From Cephalopachus bancanus (taxonomy: Eukaryota > Chordata > Mammalia > Primates > Tarsiidae): a stretch of DNA of 64,000 nucleotides. Under the pieces are notes generated by a model. The model searched no databases, was not told the origin of the DNA, and saw nothing but the letters and a program-made list of their open reading frames with translations. Below are positions 1-12,290 of the stretch, in pieces. A program made the translations under genes and the position numbers. The stretch is taken from the NCBI GenBank assembly GCA_027257055.1, contig JAPVLO010000570.1, forward strand, positions 882,001-946,000, in the 5' to 3' direction. Position 1 is the stretch's first letter. Each line of letters begins with the position of its first letter.

Positions 1-445
1 GTGTCTGCTACCTATCATCTTCTTCTACCTCCATGAGATCAACTTTTTTAGCTCTCACATATGAATGAGACCATGTGGTGTTTGCTTTCCTATGCCTGGC
101 TTATTTCTCTTAATGTAATAACCTCCAGTTTCATCCATGATTCTGCAAATGACATTACTTCATTCTTATTCATGGCCAAATAAAATTTTATTGTGCATAT
201 GCACCACATTTCCTTTATCCATTCATCAACTGATAGACACTTAGGTTGATTCTATATCTTTTCAATTGTTAGTCGTGCTGCCGTAAACATGTGAGTGCAG
301 ATATTTGTTTGAAGTATTGATTTATTTTCCTTTCCAAATATAAATATCTAATAGTGAGGTTGAAAAATTGCATGGTAGTTGTAGCTTATTTTTTTGAGAA
401 ATCTCCATATTGTTTTTCACAGTGGTTGTAATACTTTACATTATT
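1..445 (-). mobile_element. Old L1 fragment (3' part), antisense
   Basis: The stretch reads as the reverse complement of an old L1 3' region. It has the order seen in other antisense L1 ends: the 'tgaatgagaccatgtggtgt' block, the 'ctccagtttcatccatg' block, 'attcatggccaaataaa', then the 'cattcatcaactgatagaca' and 'agtgcagatatttgttt' blocks. It is more diverged than the L1s that follow and is cut at about 446 by the T-rich tail of the next L1. I could not find its continuation further right. The exact L1M/L1P subfamily is not assigned. Confidence 0.8.
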
Positions 446-446
446 T

Positions 447-3400
447 TTTATTTTAAAGATATGGGGTTAAGTATGCAAATGGTCATTGTATAGATAAAGT
501 TTGGGCCTCCCTTTGCTCTGCATTTCACATGGTTTGAGATCAGATACCCTTATTGATGAAGTGTACCTCCCACACTCCTTCCCCTGGCAGTTTCCCACTA
601 CTACCAATCCCCTTTTTATTGTACTATGATAATTGTTCATGGTCTACTTATGAGTGAGAGCATGTGATAATCAGTTCTTTCTTTCTGTGATAAATCACTA
701 AGTATTACAGACTCTAAATGCATCCAAGTTGCTGCAAAATTCATAATTTTGTCCTTCTTAATGACTGCATAGTATTCCATTGTGTATATGTACCACATTT
801 TTTTCCAGTCTAATTCAATGGACAGCATGGTTGGTTTCATGTTTTTGCTATAGCGAATAATGCTGCAATAAATATGTATGCACAGTTATCTTTTCTTGTA
901 GAATGATTTGAGTTCCTATGGTTATATTCCCAGAAGGGAGATTGCTGGGTCATTATGTGGGGGTTAATTTTTAGATCTTTTAGGAATCACCACACTGTTT
1001 TCCACAGAGGTTGCACTAGTTTACACAACCACCAACAGTATAGAAGTGTCCCATTTTCCCTGCATCTCCTCCAGCATCAGTATCTGCTGTTTTTCGAGTT
1101 ATTGATGATGGCTATCCTGACAAAAGTTAAATGGAATCTCAGTGCAGTTTTAATTCACATTTCTTTGATGATTAGTGAGACTGAGCATTTTTTTCATGTG
1201 TCTGTTGGATGATCATTTGTCTTCTTTTGAGAAGTGTCTATTCAATTCTTTTTCCCATTTTCTAATTGGATTTATTTTTTTATTCAGCATATTTGAATAC
1301 CTTGTAGATCCTAGATGTTAGACCTTTGTCAGATATGCAGTTGGCAAATATTTTTTCCCAGTCTGTGGGCTGTCTCGCCACTCTGTTGATGGTTTATTTG
1401 GCTTTGCAGAAGCTTTTCAGTTTGATGAGGTCCCATTTGTCTATCTTATCTCTTCTGGCATGGGTATTTGGAGTTTTGATCAGAAATCCGTTGCCAGTTC
1501 CAATTTCCATAAGGGTTTCTCCTGCATTTTCTAAGATTCTTATAGTTTGTGGTTTTATATTTAGGTTTTTGATCCACTTATAGCTGATTTTTGTGAATTG
1601 TGATAGGTAAGGGTCTTGTTTTAATCTTGTGCATGTTGTCAGTCAGTTTTCCCAGAACTGTGTACTGAATAAGCTCTTTTCTTCCCAGTAATTATTAGTG
1701 GAAGCTTTAAGATTAATTCATTGGAAAATTGAGGTTTTGCCTCCAGAATATCTATCCTGTTCCATTGTCCCATATGCCTGTTCTTGTACCAAACCAAGCT
1801 GTTTTGATAAAGTTTAAATTCTGGAAGTGTGCTACCTCCTGCTTTGTTTATTTTGCTGAGGATTATTTTGGTTATTCATGGTCATTTATGATTCCATATG
1901 AATTTCTTAAATCTTGTTTCCAGATCTGAGGAGAATAATGCTGACAACTTAATGGGTATTGTGCTAAATCTGTAGATTGACTTGGGTGGGTGGACATCTT
2001 AATAATGTTGATTCTTCCTATTCATGAACATGGGATAGTTTTCCATTTGTTTGTGTCATCTTTGATTTCATTGAGTAATGTTTTATAGTTTTTATTTTAA
2101 AAGTATTTCACTTCTCTGGTTAGGAAGATGTCAAGGTGTTATTTTGCTTGTTTGTTTTGTTTTTTTTTGTGTGTGATCATGTGTGGATATCCTGAATGGG
2201 ATTGTGTTTTTCATTTGTTTCTCTGTCTTTTTGTTGCTGGTGTATAAAAATGGTACTGTCTTTTACACATTGATTTTGTACCCTGAGACTTTGCCAAAGT
2301 CCTTTATCAGTGCAATAAGGTTTTTGACACATTCTCTTGGATTTTTGAGATATAGAATTATGTCGTGAGTAAAGAGAAATTGCTTGACTTCCTCTTTCCC
2401 TATGTGGATACCCCTGATTTTCAACTCCTATCTGATTGCTCTGGCTAGAATTTCCAACACTATGTTGAACAAGAGGGATAAAAGTGGGCAGCCTTGTCTT
2501 GTTCCAGTTTTCATGGGAAATGCTTCAAATCTGCCCATTTAGCAATTTGTTGGCTGTGAGTTTATTGTAGATGGCTCTTACTCTGAGATATGTTCACTCT
2601 ATGTCTAGGTGTTCAAGGGTTTTTTCAAAAAGGGATGCTGGATTGTATTGTAAGCTTTTTCTGCATCTAATAATATAATTGTGTGATTTATATTTTTACA
2701 TCTGTTGATGTATTTAATTACATTTATGATCTTGAGAATGTTGAACCAGCCCTGTATCCGGTGATAAAGTGTACTTGGTTGTGGAGGATTATTTTTGAGA
2801 TGCGTTGTTGAATTCAATTTGCTAGAGTCTTGCTGAGAATTTTTACATCTATGTTAATTAGGGATATTGTCCCGTACTTCTCTTTTTTTGTTGGATCTTT
2901 ACCCTAATGGAGTATCATTGTGATATTATCTTTGTAAAATAATTTGGGGAGAATTCCTTCTTTCTCAATTGCCTGGAATACTTTCAGTAGGATTGGTATC
3001 AGCTCCTCCTTGTATGTTTTGTAAAATTCCACTGGAAAGTCATCTGGTCCAGGTATTTTTTTGTAGGTAGTTTTCTTATAATCCAGTCAATTTCCTTGGT
3101 TGTTATTTATCTATTTAGAGTCTCAATTTCTTCTTGTTTTACCATTGGGAGACAGTGTGATGTCAGAAAGTCTTGTATTTCATTTAAACTTTCAAGTTTG
3201 TTTCCACACAGGTGTGCATAGTAATCTCTGATAATTTTTTGCATTTCTTTAGGGTCCTTTGTGATTTGACCTTTTGCATTTCTGATTATGTTTATTTGAG
3301 ATTTTTCTCTCTTTTTCTTGGTCAGTTTTGCTAGGAAGTCTGTCAATTTTTTTCATCTTTTCAAGGAGTCAGTTTTTTGTTTTGTTAATTTTTTTCTGAT

Positions 3401-3997
3401 TTTTTTTTCTTCTATGTTCTGTATTTAGGATTTCCAATGGACTCTTCTGTGAAGTTAGGGTTTTTGTGGTCTTGTCTTCCCAGGTCCCTTGGTGACAATT
3501 TAGCCTATTAACTTGTAATCTTTCCATTTTCTTGAAGTGTGTTTGTAAAGAATTGAATTCCCCTCCCAGTACTGTTTTCATGATGTCCCAGATTTTTTGG
3601 AAAGATGTGTCTTTATTTTCATTTGTTTCTTGAAATCTTTTAATTTCTGCTTTGATTTCTGTGTTACTACAGGAGTTGTTCAACATCATGCTGTTTACTA
3701 TGCATGTCATTGTGGGCTTTGGGGAAATTTTGTTAGCGGCAATATTTATTTTTGTTCCACTGTGGTCTGAGGTGGTGCATGGCAGTGTTTTGATGATATG
3801 TAATTTGTTTATGGTTGATTTTTGACTGAGGACGTGGTCAATGTAGGCATACACTTCATGTGGTGATGAGTAGAAAGTATATTTTGTGATTGTTGGGTGG
3901 AGTATTCTGCTGGTGTCTAATAAGTCCATTTGGTCAAGTGTTAAGTTGAGGTTCCAGTTATTCTTCTTGATTTTTTTGCCTCAATGATGTACCTAGC
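447..3997 (-). mobile_element. L1-A, 5'-truncated L1, antisense
   Basis: The 3' end is on the left, with a T-rich tail followed by the lineage-specific 3' UTR ('ctggcagtttcccactacta'). Going right it passes through reversed ORF2 C-terminus, reverse transcriptase and most of the endonuclease, and stops at about 3997 where another L1 tail begins. The 5' UTR and ORF1 are absent, so it was 5'-truncated within the endonuclease region. The reverse-transcriptase active-site block (about 2355-2395, minus strand) reads LFTHDII rather than FADD, so the catalytic pair is lost. No convincing TSD was found. Confidence 0.9.
3369..3929 (-). pseudogene. L1-A ORF2 endonuclease C-terminal fragment
   Basis: A 186-codon open stretch is a remnant of L1 ORF2. 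It begins in the second half of the apurinic-like endonuclease (MDLLDTSRILHPTITKYTF, matching the family pattern of a leucine- and aspartate-rich strand followed by 'YTFxS') and passes through an SDH block (TTSDHSG) corresponding to the endonuclease catalytic histidine region. It then enters the linker before the reverse transcriptase (FQETNENKDTSFQKIWD). It runs out in an A-rich stretch. The open frame is a by-product of slow decay: the rest of ORF2 is in other frames. Confidence 0.75.
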
Positions 3998-4484
3998 GCT
4001 GTATTTTTTAAAAAATATATTTATTTTAGTTTTAATTTTTAAGATGTGGTGTACAATTCAGGATTAGGTATGAATAGGTATACAAGTTTTCCTTATGCAG
4101 GTACATTTGTTGATGAGGTGTACCCTCCTGGAAGTTTCCCTCAAATGCCAACTCTAAACCCCCTCCCCTGGCAGTTTCCCACTACTGCCAATCATATTCT
4201 TATAGTATGATGATAATTTTTCAAGATTCACTTATGAGTGAGAACATATGGTACTCTATTCTTTGTTTCTGTGATAGATTGCTGAGTATGGTCAACTCTA
4301 AATCCATCCAAGTTGCTGCAAAGTCCATATGTTTGTCCTTCTTTATGGCTGCATAATAGTCCTTTGTATATATGTACCAGACTTTTTTTATCCAGTTCAG
4401 TTTTGATGGGCAACTTGGTTGGTCCATATTTTTGCTATTGTGAATACTGCTGCAATAAACATGCATGTTCAGATATATATATAC

Positions 4485-4515
<31 letters not shown>

Positions 4516-5186
4516 GTAGAGTGATTTGAGTTCCTCTGGGTGCATTCTAAATACAAGAATTTCTGGGTCATAAGGAAGGTCAGTTTCTAGTTCTTTCAGA
4601 AATCGAAACACTATCTTCCAAAGAGGTTGCACTAGCTTGCATTTCCACCAGCATTATGGAAGCGTTCCTTTTTCTCTGCATCCTCACCAGCATCAGTTGT
4701 TGTTTGTTTTATTAATGATGGCTATTCTTACTGGAGTTAGATAAAATCTCAATGTAGTTTTGATTTGCATTTCTCTAATGATTAGTGAGGCTGAGCACTT
4801 TTTTATGTGTCTGTTGGTTGCCTGTATATCTTCTTTTAGGAAGTGTCTATTCATGCCTTTGGCTTTCTTTTTTATGAGACTTTTTAAGTTCCTTGTAGAT
4901 CTTAAATGTTAGGCCTTTGTCAGATATACTGTCGGCAATTTTTTTTTTCCATTCTGTGGGCTGTCTGCTCACTCTCTTGCTTTCTTTTGCTTTGCAGAAG
5001 TTTGTCAGTTTGGTGAGGTCCCACTAGTCTATCTTATCTTTATGAAATGGGCACTTGGGGTTTTGATCAGGAATTGGCTACCAGTTCCAATTTCCGTAAG
5101 AGTATCACCTGCATTTTCTAAGATGTCTATAATTTGAGGTTTTGCATTTAGGTCTTTGATCCATTAGAGTTGATTTTTGTGTATGG
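3998..5186 (-). mobile_element. L1-B, L1 3' end fragment, antisense
   Basis: A new L1 begins with a T/A-rich tail (about 3998-4040) and 'aagatgtggtgtacaattca', the family 3' end. It contains two of the characteristic 'ctggcagtttccc' repeats and the reversed ORF2 C-terminal tail, and stops abruptly at about 5186 ('gtgtatggagataaa'). Sense-oriented L1 sequence follows without a spacer. It is therefore either a strongly truncated insertion or the 3' remnant of a longer element split by L1-C (see findings). Confidence 0.85.
4472..4519. repeat. (TA)n plus poly-T microsatellite
   Basis: An alternating ta/ata run followed by about 18 T lies inside the L1-B 3' region, where the other copies read only 'gcaggtatcttttttgtaga'. 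It looks like a local expansion of that short T run. Confidence 0.9.
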
Positions 5187-5318
5187 AGATAAAAAGAGAA
5201 AAATCACAAGTTAGCAGCCTAACAAATTACCTAAGGGAGCTGGGAAGACAAAGTCACCAGAATCCTAACTTTAACAGAAGAATCCAGGACCAAAGAGCCC
5301 AAATAAGAAACATGGAGG

Positions 5319-5606
5319 GGCCAGACTCAGTGGCTCAGCCTGTAATCCCATGCTTTGGGAGGCTGAGGTGAGTGAATTGCCTGAGCCCGTGGATTCGAGA
5401 CCCACCTGGGCAACTTGGAAAGACCTATTCTCTACAATAAATCAAAAAAATTAGCTGGGCATGGTAGTGCATGCCTGTAATTCCAGCTACTTGAAGACTG
5501 AGGTGGAAGGATCACCAGAGCCCAGCGGGTCGAGGTTGTGGTAGCTGGAAGTGGCCACTGCACTCCAGTCTGGGTGACTCAGTGAGATTCCAACTAAAAA
5601 ACAAAA
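5319..5606 (+). mobile_element. Alu (lineage-specific dimer), sense
   Basis: A full dimeric Alu: left monomer with 'cagtggctcagcctgtaatc' and B box 'ggattcgagaccca', middle 'caataaatcaaaaaaattag', right monomer ending 'ccactgcactccagtctggg', then an A-rich tail. It is flanked by the 13-bp direct repeat agaaacatggagg (5306-5318 and 5607-5619), so it inserted by retrotransposition into L1-C. Confidence 0.95.
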
Positions 5607-6422
5607 AGAAACATGGAGGACAAAAATATCATAGAAAACACTTTTAAAAAGCAGTTGGTTCTTTGAAAGAATTAACAAGATTAATGGACCTTTAGTCAGA
5701 ATGACCCAATAAAAGAGACAAAAAGCCCAGGTAAACACCTGGTAAACATCAGGTAAACATCAGAAATACAAAAGATCAAATCACAACTGACCCCAAAACA
5801 ATAGAGAAGGTTATCAGAGATTACTATGCATGCCAGTATATAAACAGAATTGATAACCTAAATGAAATGAGGGGCTTTCTGACATCACGTAACCTCTCAA
5901 GATTGAAACAAGAAGACATTGAGACACTAAATGGACCAATAACAACCAAGGAAATCAACTCTGTCATAAGAAAAATACCTACAAACAAAAAAGTCCTGGA
6001 CCAGACAGCTTATACAAAGCATACAAGGAGGAGCTAATACCAGTACTATTGAAGATAACATCACACTGATACCCAAACCAGATGAAGATCTTACAAAAAA
6101 AGAGAACTACAAGCTGATATTCCTTATGAACACAAATGCAAAAATCCTCAACAAGATTCTTGCAAAATGGATCCAAAAACACATCTCAGATATCATCCAC
6201 CACAACCAAGTAGGTTTCATCCCCAGAATGCAGGGCTGGTTCAACATCCACAAGACCATAAATGTAAAATTAAGTACATCAACAAATGCAAAAACAAGAA
6301 CCACAAGCTTATATCATTAGATGCCAAAAAAGCTTTTGATAAAACCCAGCATCCCTTCTTGATAAAAACCCTCAAACTCCTAGGTATAAAAGAAACATAC
6401 CTCAAAATAGTAAGCAGCATCT

Positions 6423-6818
6423 ATGATAAAACCAGTTATCATACTGCAAAATGGACAGAAACTGGAAATATTTCCAATGAACACTAGAACAAGACAAGGC
6501 TGCCCACTCTCACTCCTCTTGTTCAACATTGTGTTGGAAGTCCTAGCTAGAGAAATTAGACAAGCTAAGGAAATCAGAGGTATCCAAAAAGGAAAAGAGG
6601 AAGTTAAATTATCCCTTTTTCCTGATGATATGATCCTATACCTTGAAAATACAGGAGATTCTGTCAAAAAACCTGCTTGCACTGATAAAGGACTTTGGGA
6701 AAGTCTTGAGAAACAAAATAAATGTGCAAAATACATTTGCATTCTTATTCACCCACAACAAGCAGATGGAGAACCAAATAAAAAGCACAATCCCATTCAC
6801 AATAGCCACAAAAGATGA
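6423..6818 (+). pseudogene. L1-C ORF2 reverse transcriptase fragment
   Basis: A 131-codon open stretch covers the centre of the L1 reverse transcriptase: '[20 protein letters not shown]' followed by '[20 protein letters not shown]' and the active-site strand [12 protein letters not shown]. The family motif is FADD; here the alanine is replaced by proline, which should harm catalysis. Upstream sequence (6126-6487) continues the domain in two other frames ([34 protein letters not shown]), so at least two frameshifts separate the parts. Non-functional. Confidence 0.8.
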
Positions 6819-8518
6819 AAAACCTCGGCATCTCCCTAACCAAAGAAGTAAAGACATTTACAATGGGAACTAAAAAACACTACTCAAAGAAATCTAAGAA
6901 CACACAAACAAATGGAAAAATATTCCATGTTCATGGATAGTAAGAATCAACAATGTTCAGATATCCATCCCACCAAAGGCAATATACAGATTCAATGCAA
7001 TACCTATTAGATTACCAACATCATTCTTCTCAGACCTGGAAATGACAATATAAAAATTCATATGGAAACATAAACAACCATGAATAGCCAAAACAATCTT
7101 TATCAAAAGAAACAAAGCAGGTCATACCACATTTCCAGGCTTCAAACTTAACTATAAGGCTAAAACAATCAAACACCCTGGTATTGGTACAAGAACAGTC
7201 ATATAGACCAATGGAACTGGACTGAAATTCCAGAAGCAAAACCTTAATTTCTCAATGAACTCATCTTTGACAAAGCCTCCTACAACAACCGCTGGGAAGA
7301 GGAGAACCTATTCAGAAAGTGTTGGTCAGAAAACTTGCTGATCACATGCAAAAGATTGAAATAGGACCACTACCTATTACCATACACAAATAACAACTCT
7401 AATGGATCAAAGGCCTAAATGTAAAACCTCAAACTATAATAATCTTAGAAAAGGCAGGAGACACCTTTGTGGAAATTGGAACTGGCAACCAATTCCTGAT
7501 CAAAACCCCAAGTCCCATGTCATAAGAGATAAGATAGACAAGTGGGATCTCTTCAAACTGATGAGCTTCTTTCAAGCAAAAGAAAGCATCAAGAGTGTGG
7601 GGAGACAGTCCACAAAATGGTAAAAAAATTATTTGCCAACTGTATATCTGACAAAGGCCTAGAATCTATGGTCTACAAGAAACTCAAACAACCAAGTTAA
7701 AAAGGGGGCAAAAGACATGAATAGACACTTCTCGAAAGAAAATATACAGGTAGCCAACAGACACATGAAAAAGTGCTCAACCTCACTAATCATCAGAGAA
7801 ATGCAAAATCAAAACCACATTGAGATACCAACTAACCTCAGTAAGAGTGTCCATCATTAATAAAACAAGAAACAACAGATGCTGACGAGGATGCAGAGAA
7901 AATGGAATGCTTCTACACTGCTGGTGGGAATGCAAATTAATGCAACAGCTTTGGAAGACAATGTGGTGATTTCTGAAAAAAAACTAGAAATTGAACTTCT
8001 TTATGACCCAGCAATCCTCCTATTGGGAATACACCCAGAGGAACTTAAATCATTCTACCAGAAAGATACCTGCACATGCATGTTTGTTGCAGCTCCATTC
8101 ACAGTAGCAAAAACATGGAAGCAGCCATGCTCCCCATTGATGCAGTACTGGATTAAAAATGTGATATATATATATGTACACAATGGAATATTATACAGCC
8201 ATAAATAAGGACCAACAAATAAACTTTACAGCAACTTGGATGGATTTAGAGTCTATCATACTCAGTGATCTATCATGGAAACAGAGAGCAGAGCACCATA
8301 TGTTCTCTCTCATAAGTGGACCTTGAAGATTTATCATAATACTGTAAGAAAGGGATTGGCTGCTGTGGGAAACTGCCAGGGAGGGGGGATGGGATTGGCA
8401 GTTGAGGGAAGCTTCCAGGGTAGGGGGAGCACACCTCATCAACAGAGGTACCTGCATAGTAAACATTTGTACACTTAACCCTGAATTTTACCCCACATCT
8501 TTAAAATAAAGAAAAGAA

Positions 8519-11500
8519 AATCCCCTCTTAGATCTGATTTCACGGCATCCCAGAGGTTTTGGTAATACATTTCTTCATTTTCATTTTTTTCCAGGAATCT
8601 TTTACTTTCAGTTTTGATGACAGTGTTGACCCAGGAGTTGTTCAGCATCATGCTGTTTAGTGCCCATATCTTTGGGGGCTTCAGGAATATTTTGTAGGTG
8701 TTGATATTTATTTTTATTCCACTGTGGTCTGAGGAGATGCATGGCTATATTTCAACCTTACGTAATTTGTTTATGAATGTGATTGATCTTGGAGTACATT
8801 CCATATGGTGATTAGTAGAATATATATTCTGTGTTTGTCAGGTAGAATATTCTGTAAGTATCTATTAAGTCCATTTGGTTGAGCATCAATTTGAGGTTCT
8901 GGATCTCTGTTGATTTTTTGCCTCAGTGATCTATATAGGGTTGTTAATGGGGTATTTATGTCCCCAACTATGATAATGTTTGAGTTCATGTCATTTTTTA
9001 GTTTACCTAGAAGCTACTTTATAAAGGTTGGGTCTCCTATGTTGGGTGCATTTATGTTTAGGATGAATATTTCTTGTTGATGAATTGAACCTTTTTATAA
9101 CTGCATGGTGAACTTTCATTTATTTTTAGTCTTTTGATAACTGAAAGGATATTTTTTCTGTTATTAACATTGTAACCCTTGCCTTCTTTTGTGTTCCAGT
9201 CACCTGACAAATTGTTTTCCATTCTGTTACTTTGAGTATGTGTGTGTCCATTCTGGTAACGTGAATCTCCTGAATACAGCATATTATTACATCATTTATT
9301 TTTATCCTGTTTGCCATTTTATGTCTTTCAGTGGTGCATTCAGTCCATTCACATTCTGGCTAATTATTGAGATGTGAGAGTTTATCCCTGTCATGAGGTT
9401 CTTATAGGGTTCATTGTTGTTGTTCTTTGTTTATTTGTTTGTTTGTTTTCTTCTGATATGTGGGTTGACATATGTTTGTGTTTTCAATCTTTTCTCTGTA
9501 TTCTTGGGTAGAGTGTGTTTGTTCTTTTTTTTTTTCTTTTTTCTGTGTTCAATCGTTTCTTAAGCATTTCTGGGTTTTTTTGTTTTTTTTTTTAGTTGGA
9601 GTCTCACTCTGTCACCCAGATTGGAGTGCAGTGGCCACTCCCGGCCACCGCAGCCATGACCCATTGGGCTCCAGCGATCCTTCCACCTCAGCCTTCCAAG
9701 TAGCTGGAACTACAGGAACCTGCTACCACACCCAGCTAATTTTTGATTTATTGTCAAGATGAGGTCTTGCCAAGTTGCCCAGGTGGGTCTTGAACCCGTG
9801 GGCTCAGGCAATTCGCTCATCTCAGCCTCCCAAAGCGTAGGATTACAGGCTGAGACACCGAGCCTGGCTTTAAGCATTTCTTATAGAGCAGGTCTGGAAG
9901 TAGAGTAAACTCTTAGGGATTGACGGTCTGGGAAATATTTTAATTCTCCATCACTGATGAACCTTAGCTTAGCTGCATAGGAAATTCTTGGTTGGAATTG
10001 GCTATCTTTGAGAACTTTGAATATTGGACTCCAGTCTCCTCTAACCTGTAGTCTTTTTGTAGATGTCTGCTGCTATTCTAGTTTGCCTTCCCCAGCAAGT
10101 AGTCTGACCTTTCTTTCTGCCCTTAGGATTTTTTTGCTTTTTTACCTAATTTGTGTAAGAAGATTACTTTGTGTCTAGGATTTGGTCTTCTCATTTGATG
10201 TCTTGCATGGGTTCTCTGAATCTTTTGTGTTTCAATGCTCAATCTTTGGTGAGAAGAGGGAAGTTTTCTTGGATAATTTCACAGAATGCTTGTTCCAACA
10301 TAGTCTCTGTTTCTTTATCTGCCTCAGGAATGCCAATTAATATTAGGTTCATCCTCTTAATATAATCACACATCTCTTGGAGGATTTGTTCCATCTTTTA
10401 AGCTTCTTTTCTATGTTTTTAATAGTTAGGTTTAGTTCCATATTTTGGTCCTAATGCTCTTATATTCTTCTGCTTGGTTAATTCTGCTTTCCATGCTTAT
10501 CAATTTTTTTATTTATTTTATTTACTTTATTCTTTATTGCCATCATCTCAGTTATCAACTTTTTTCATTCTTTCCTCATATCTCTTCTCATTTCTATTAA
10601 TTCTGTCTTTCAATATCTTGATCTCTGGGTTTGTGGTGTGAGAATAGCCACTCTGGGGGCTCTTTCTTGTTTGATTCCCCAAGTCTCTCAGGTTCTGTCT
10701 TCTCAGGATTTTGTATGGAACCTGTATTTTGACTTTAATTATTCTTCATTTGTGATAGTTTTCCTCCCTCTTTCTGTCCTTCTTTAATTTCATTGCCCAG
10801 TGATGGATAGTTTTCACTTCTGTTTGTTTAATTCCCTATTCTTCTTTATGCAGAGCTCCTGAATTTGTTCAATTTTGAGGCCAGACTGAGGTTGGGGAGT
10901 TGTGTGTTTTGCAGTTTTGAGATTTCTTTGAGGTATGATGGGGTGACATGTGGTTCAGAAGCTATCTGCAGATGATAGTATCCACTGACAAGTGTGTGGG
11001 CTCCCTGGAACCCACTTCCCATCACCTTATAATCTGTTCATGCAGGGGGAGCATAAGTATGCCCTTGAGAGCAAAATTAAATAAGCAAAAGGGAAAGAAG
11101 AGAAAATGGAAGAAAGGAGGCTAAAGGAAGATGAAGACAGAAGAGACATAGAAAGAAAACAGACAGGCATAACAACTAATGAATAATCAAAGAAATAAAC
11201 AAAAACAAATAAAAAATCATAAGAAAAAACAAAAAAATATAAACACCCAAAATCCTGATGACGCACTCACCTTCAAAAATACTCATACACAAAGAGAAAA
11301 ACTAAAAAACACCAGAAATTTAAAAACAAAACAAATACTAAAACATAAACAAAAACAGAGAAAAAAGAAAAAAGCTCCTTTTGTGGCCATTTTTGGAACT
11401 TCAGTTTCCTTTTCCAAGCATCGTTGCCACTTCTGGTTCCTGCTTTAGTAAAGTGTGAGCTCCAGTCTCCAGCCCCTCTCCTCCCTCTTGGCACAGGTGA

Positions 11501-11907
11501 ATCGGGTGGCTCTTAGCCCCACAGACTGCTGTGGGAGGGGAGTGAATCAGATCCTGACTCACCCAACTTATCCACTGCTCCAGCTGCTGCCAAGTCTCAC
11601 ACTCAGATCCCATGTGTCTGTGCCTCATTCAGCCTGGTCCATCTCTACATGTTGACTCTTGAAGTTTCCTCTCTGGATCAGTAATGGTTCATCCCAGGGG
11701 CATGTGCCAATTGCCTCTGGATCCCTGGTTGGAGACTGAGTAGAGCTGAGGGGGCCAATGCATGTCTCTGCCTATCCTGGGACAGAGAAAATGATGGTGG
11801 TAGGTATTTCCTTACCAGTGGCAGGGGCTCAGCTCCAGATTTCCTTTCCTCGCCCTCCCCACAGTTACATCTGCCAGTGCCCAGCCCACTGCTGTGAGTG
11901 GTAGTGT
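8519..11907 (-). mobile_element. L1-D, 5' half of an L1, antisense
   Basis: It starts inside ORF2 close to the endonuclease/reverse-transcriptase linker ('gatttcacggcatcccagag') and reads right through reversed endonuclease, an Alu (9572-9869), reversed ORF1 (about 10200-10700) and a 5' UTR to about 11907. The plus strand of the 5' UTR is strikingly A-rich at 11080-11380, as in the other full-length L1s here. The 3' half in this orientation is missing; L1-C, inverted, would supply it. All reading frames are broken. Confidence 0.85.
9572..9869 (-). mobile_element. Alu, antisense, in L1-D
   Basis: Full-length reversed Alu starting with poly-T and 'gttggagtctcactctgtca' and ending 'gacaccgagcctggc'. 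It is flanked by the perfect 12-bp TSD ttaagcatttct (9560-9571 and 9870-9881). Confidence 0.95.
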
Positions 11908-12290
11908 TTGTGCATCAGTCACTTATTGTTGCATAACAAACAACTTCAAATTTAGGGTAGCATACAAAAATAGACATTCATTTTTAACCTATCTACTATT
12001 GCCTGGAAGTCATCTGACCTAGGATTAGCCTGACTGAATATTTCGGTTTCATAAGTTGAACTTGTGATACTCACTATGTGCTCCATCCTGAGGACCAGGC
12101 TGATGAAGCAACAGTTATGCACTACCCTGATGGAAAGCCTTCCCATGGTGAGGCAAAAATTAAGAGTACAAACAGAAGCATATGAGACTTTTTAAGGTCT
12201 AGAAGACAGTTGGCTTAGCACATCGTCAAACTTCTGTCCACATTCCATTGTATATAGCAAATCACATGACACAGCTTAAAGAGTCCATAC
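11908..12290. repeat. Old interspersed repeat, family not assigned
   Basis: The start 'cttattgttgcataacaaac' and later 'ggaccaggctgatgaagcaa' match, in order, the pattern of a widespread mammalian repeat that opens 'ttgctgcataacaaa...ccaaa.ttag'. I recognise the pattern but cannot name the family safely. It directly borders the 5' end of L1-D. Confidence 0.45.

Larger units (their letters stand above)
5187..8518 (+). mobile_element. L1-C, 5'-truncated L1, sense
   Basis: It starts in the ORF2 linker just before the reverse transcriptase ('atcacaagttagcagcctaa') and reads left to right through reverse transcriptase, the ORF2 C-terminus and the family 3' UTR ('gaaactgccaggga', 'gtacacttaaccctgaattt'). 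It ends in 'ccccacatctttaaaataaa' plus a short A-rich tail at about 8518. An Alu interrupts it at 5319-5606. ORF2 is broken by many frameshifts. Its left boundary abuts antisense L1-B and its right boundary abuts antisense L1-D, whose start in element coordinates is only about 45 bp from where L1-C starts. Confidence 0.88.

Noticed and set aside
11455..11655. Open frames in the GC-richer part of the L1-D 5' UTR, considered as an exon
   Set aside because: The sequence is L1 5' UTR by position and by similarity with the other full-length copies; no splice sites fit and no family features exist.
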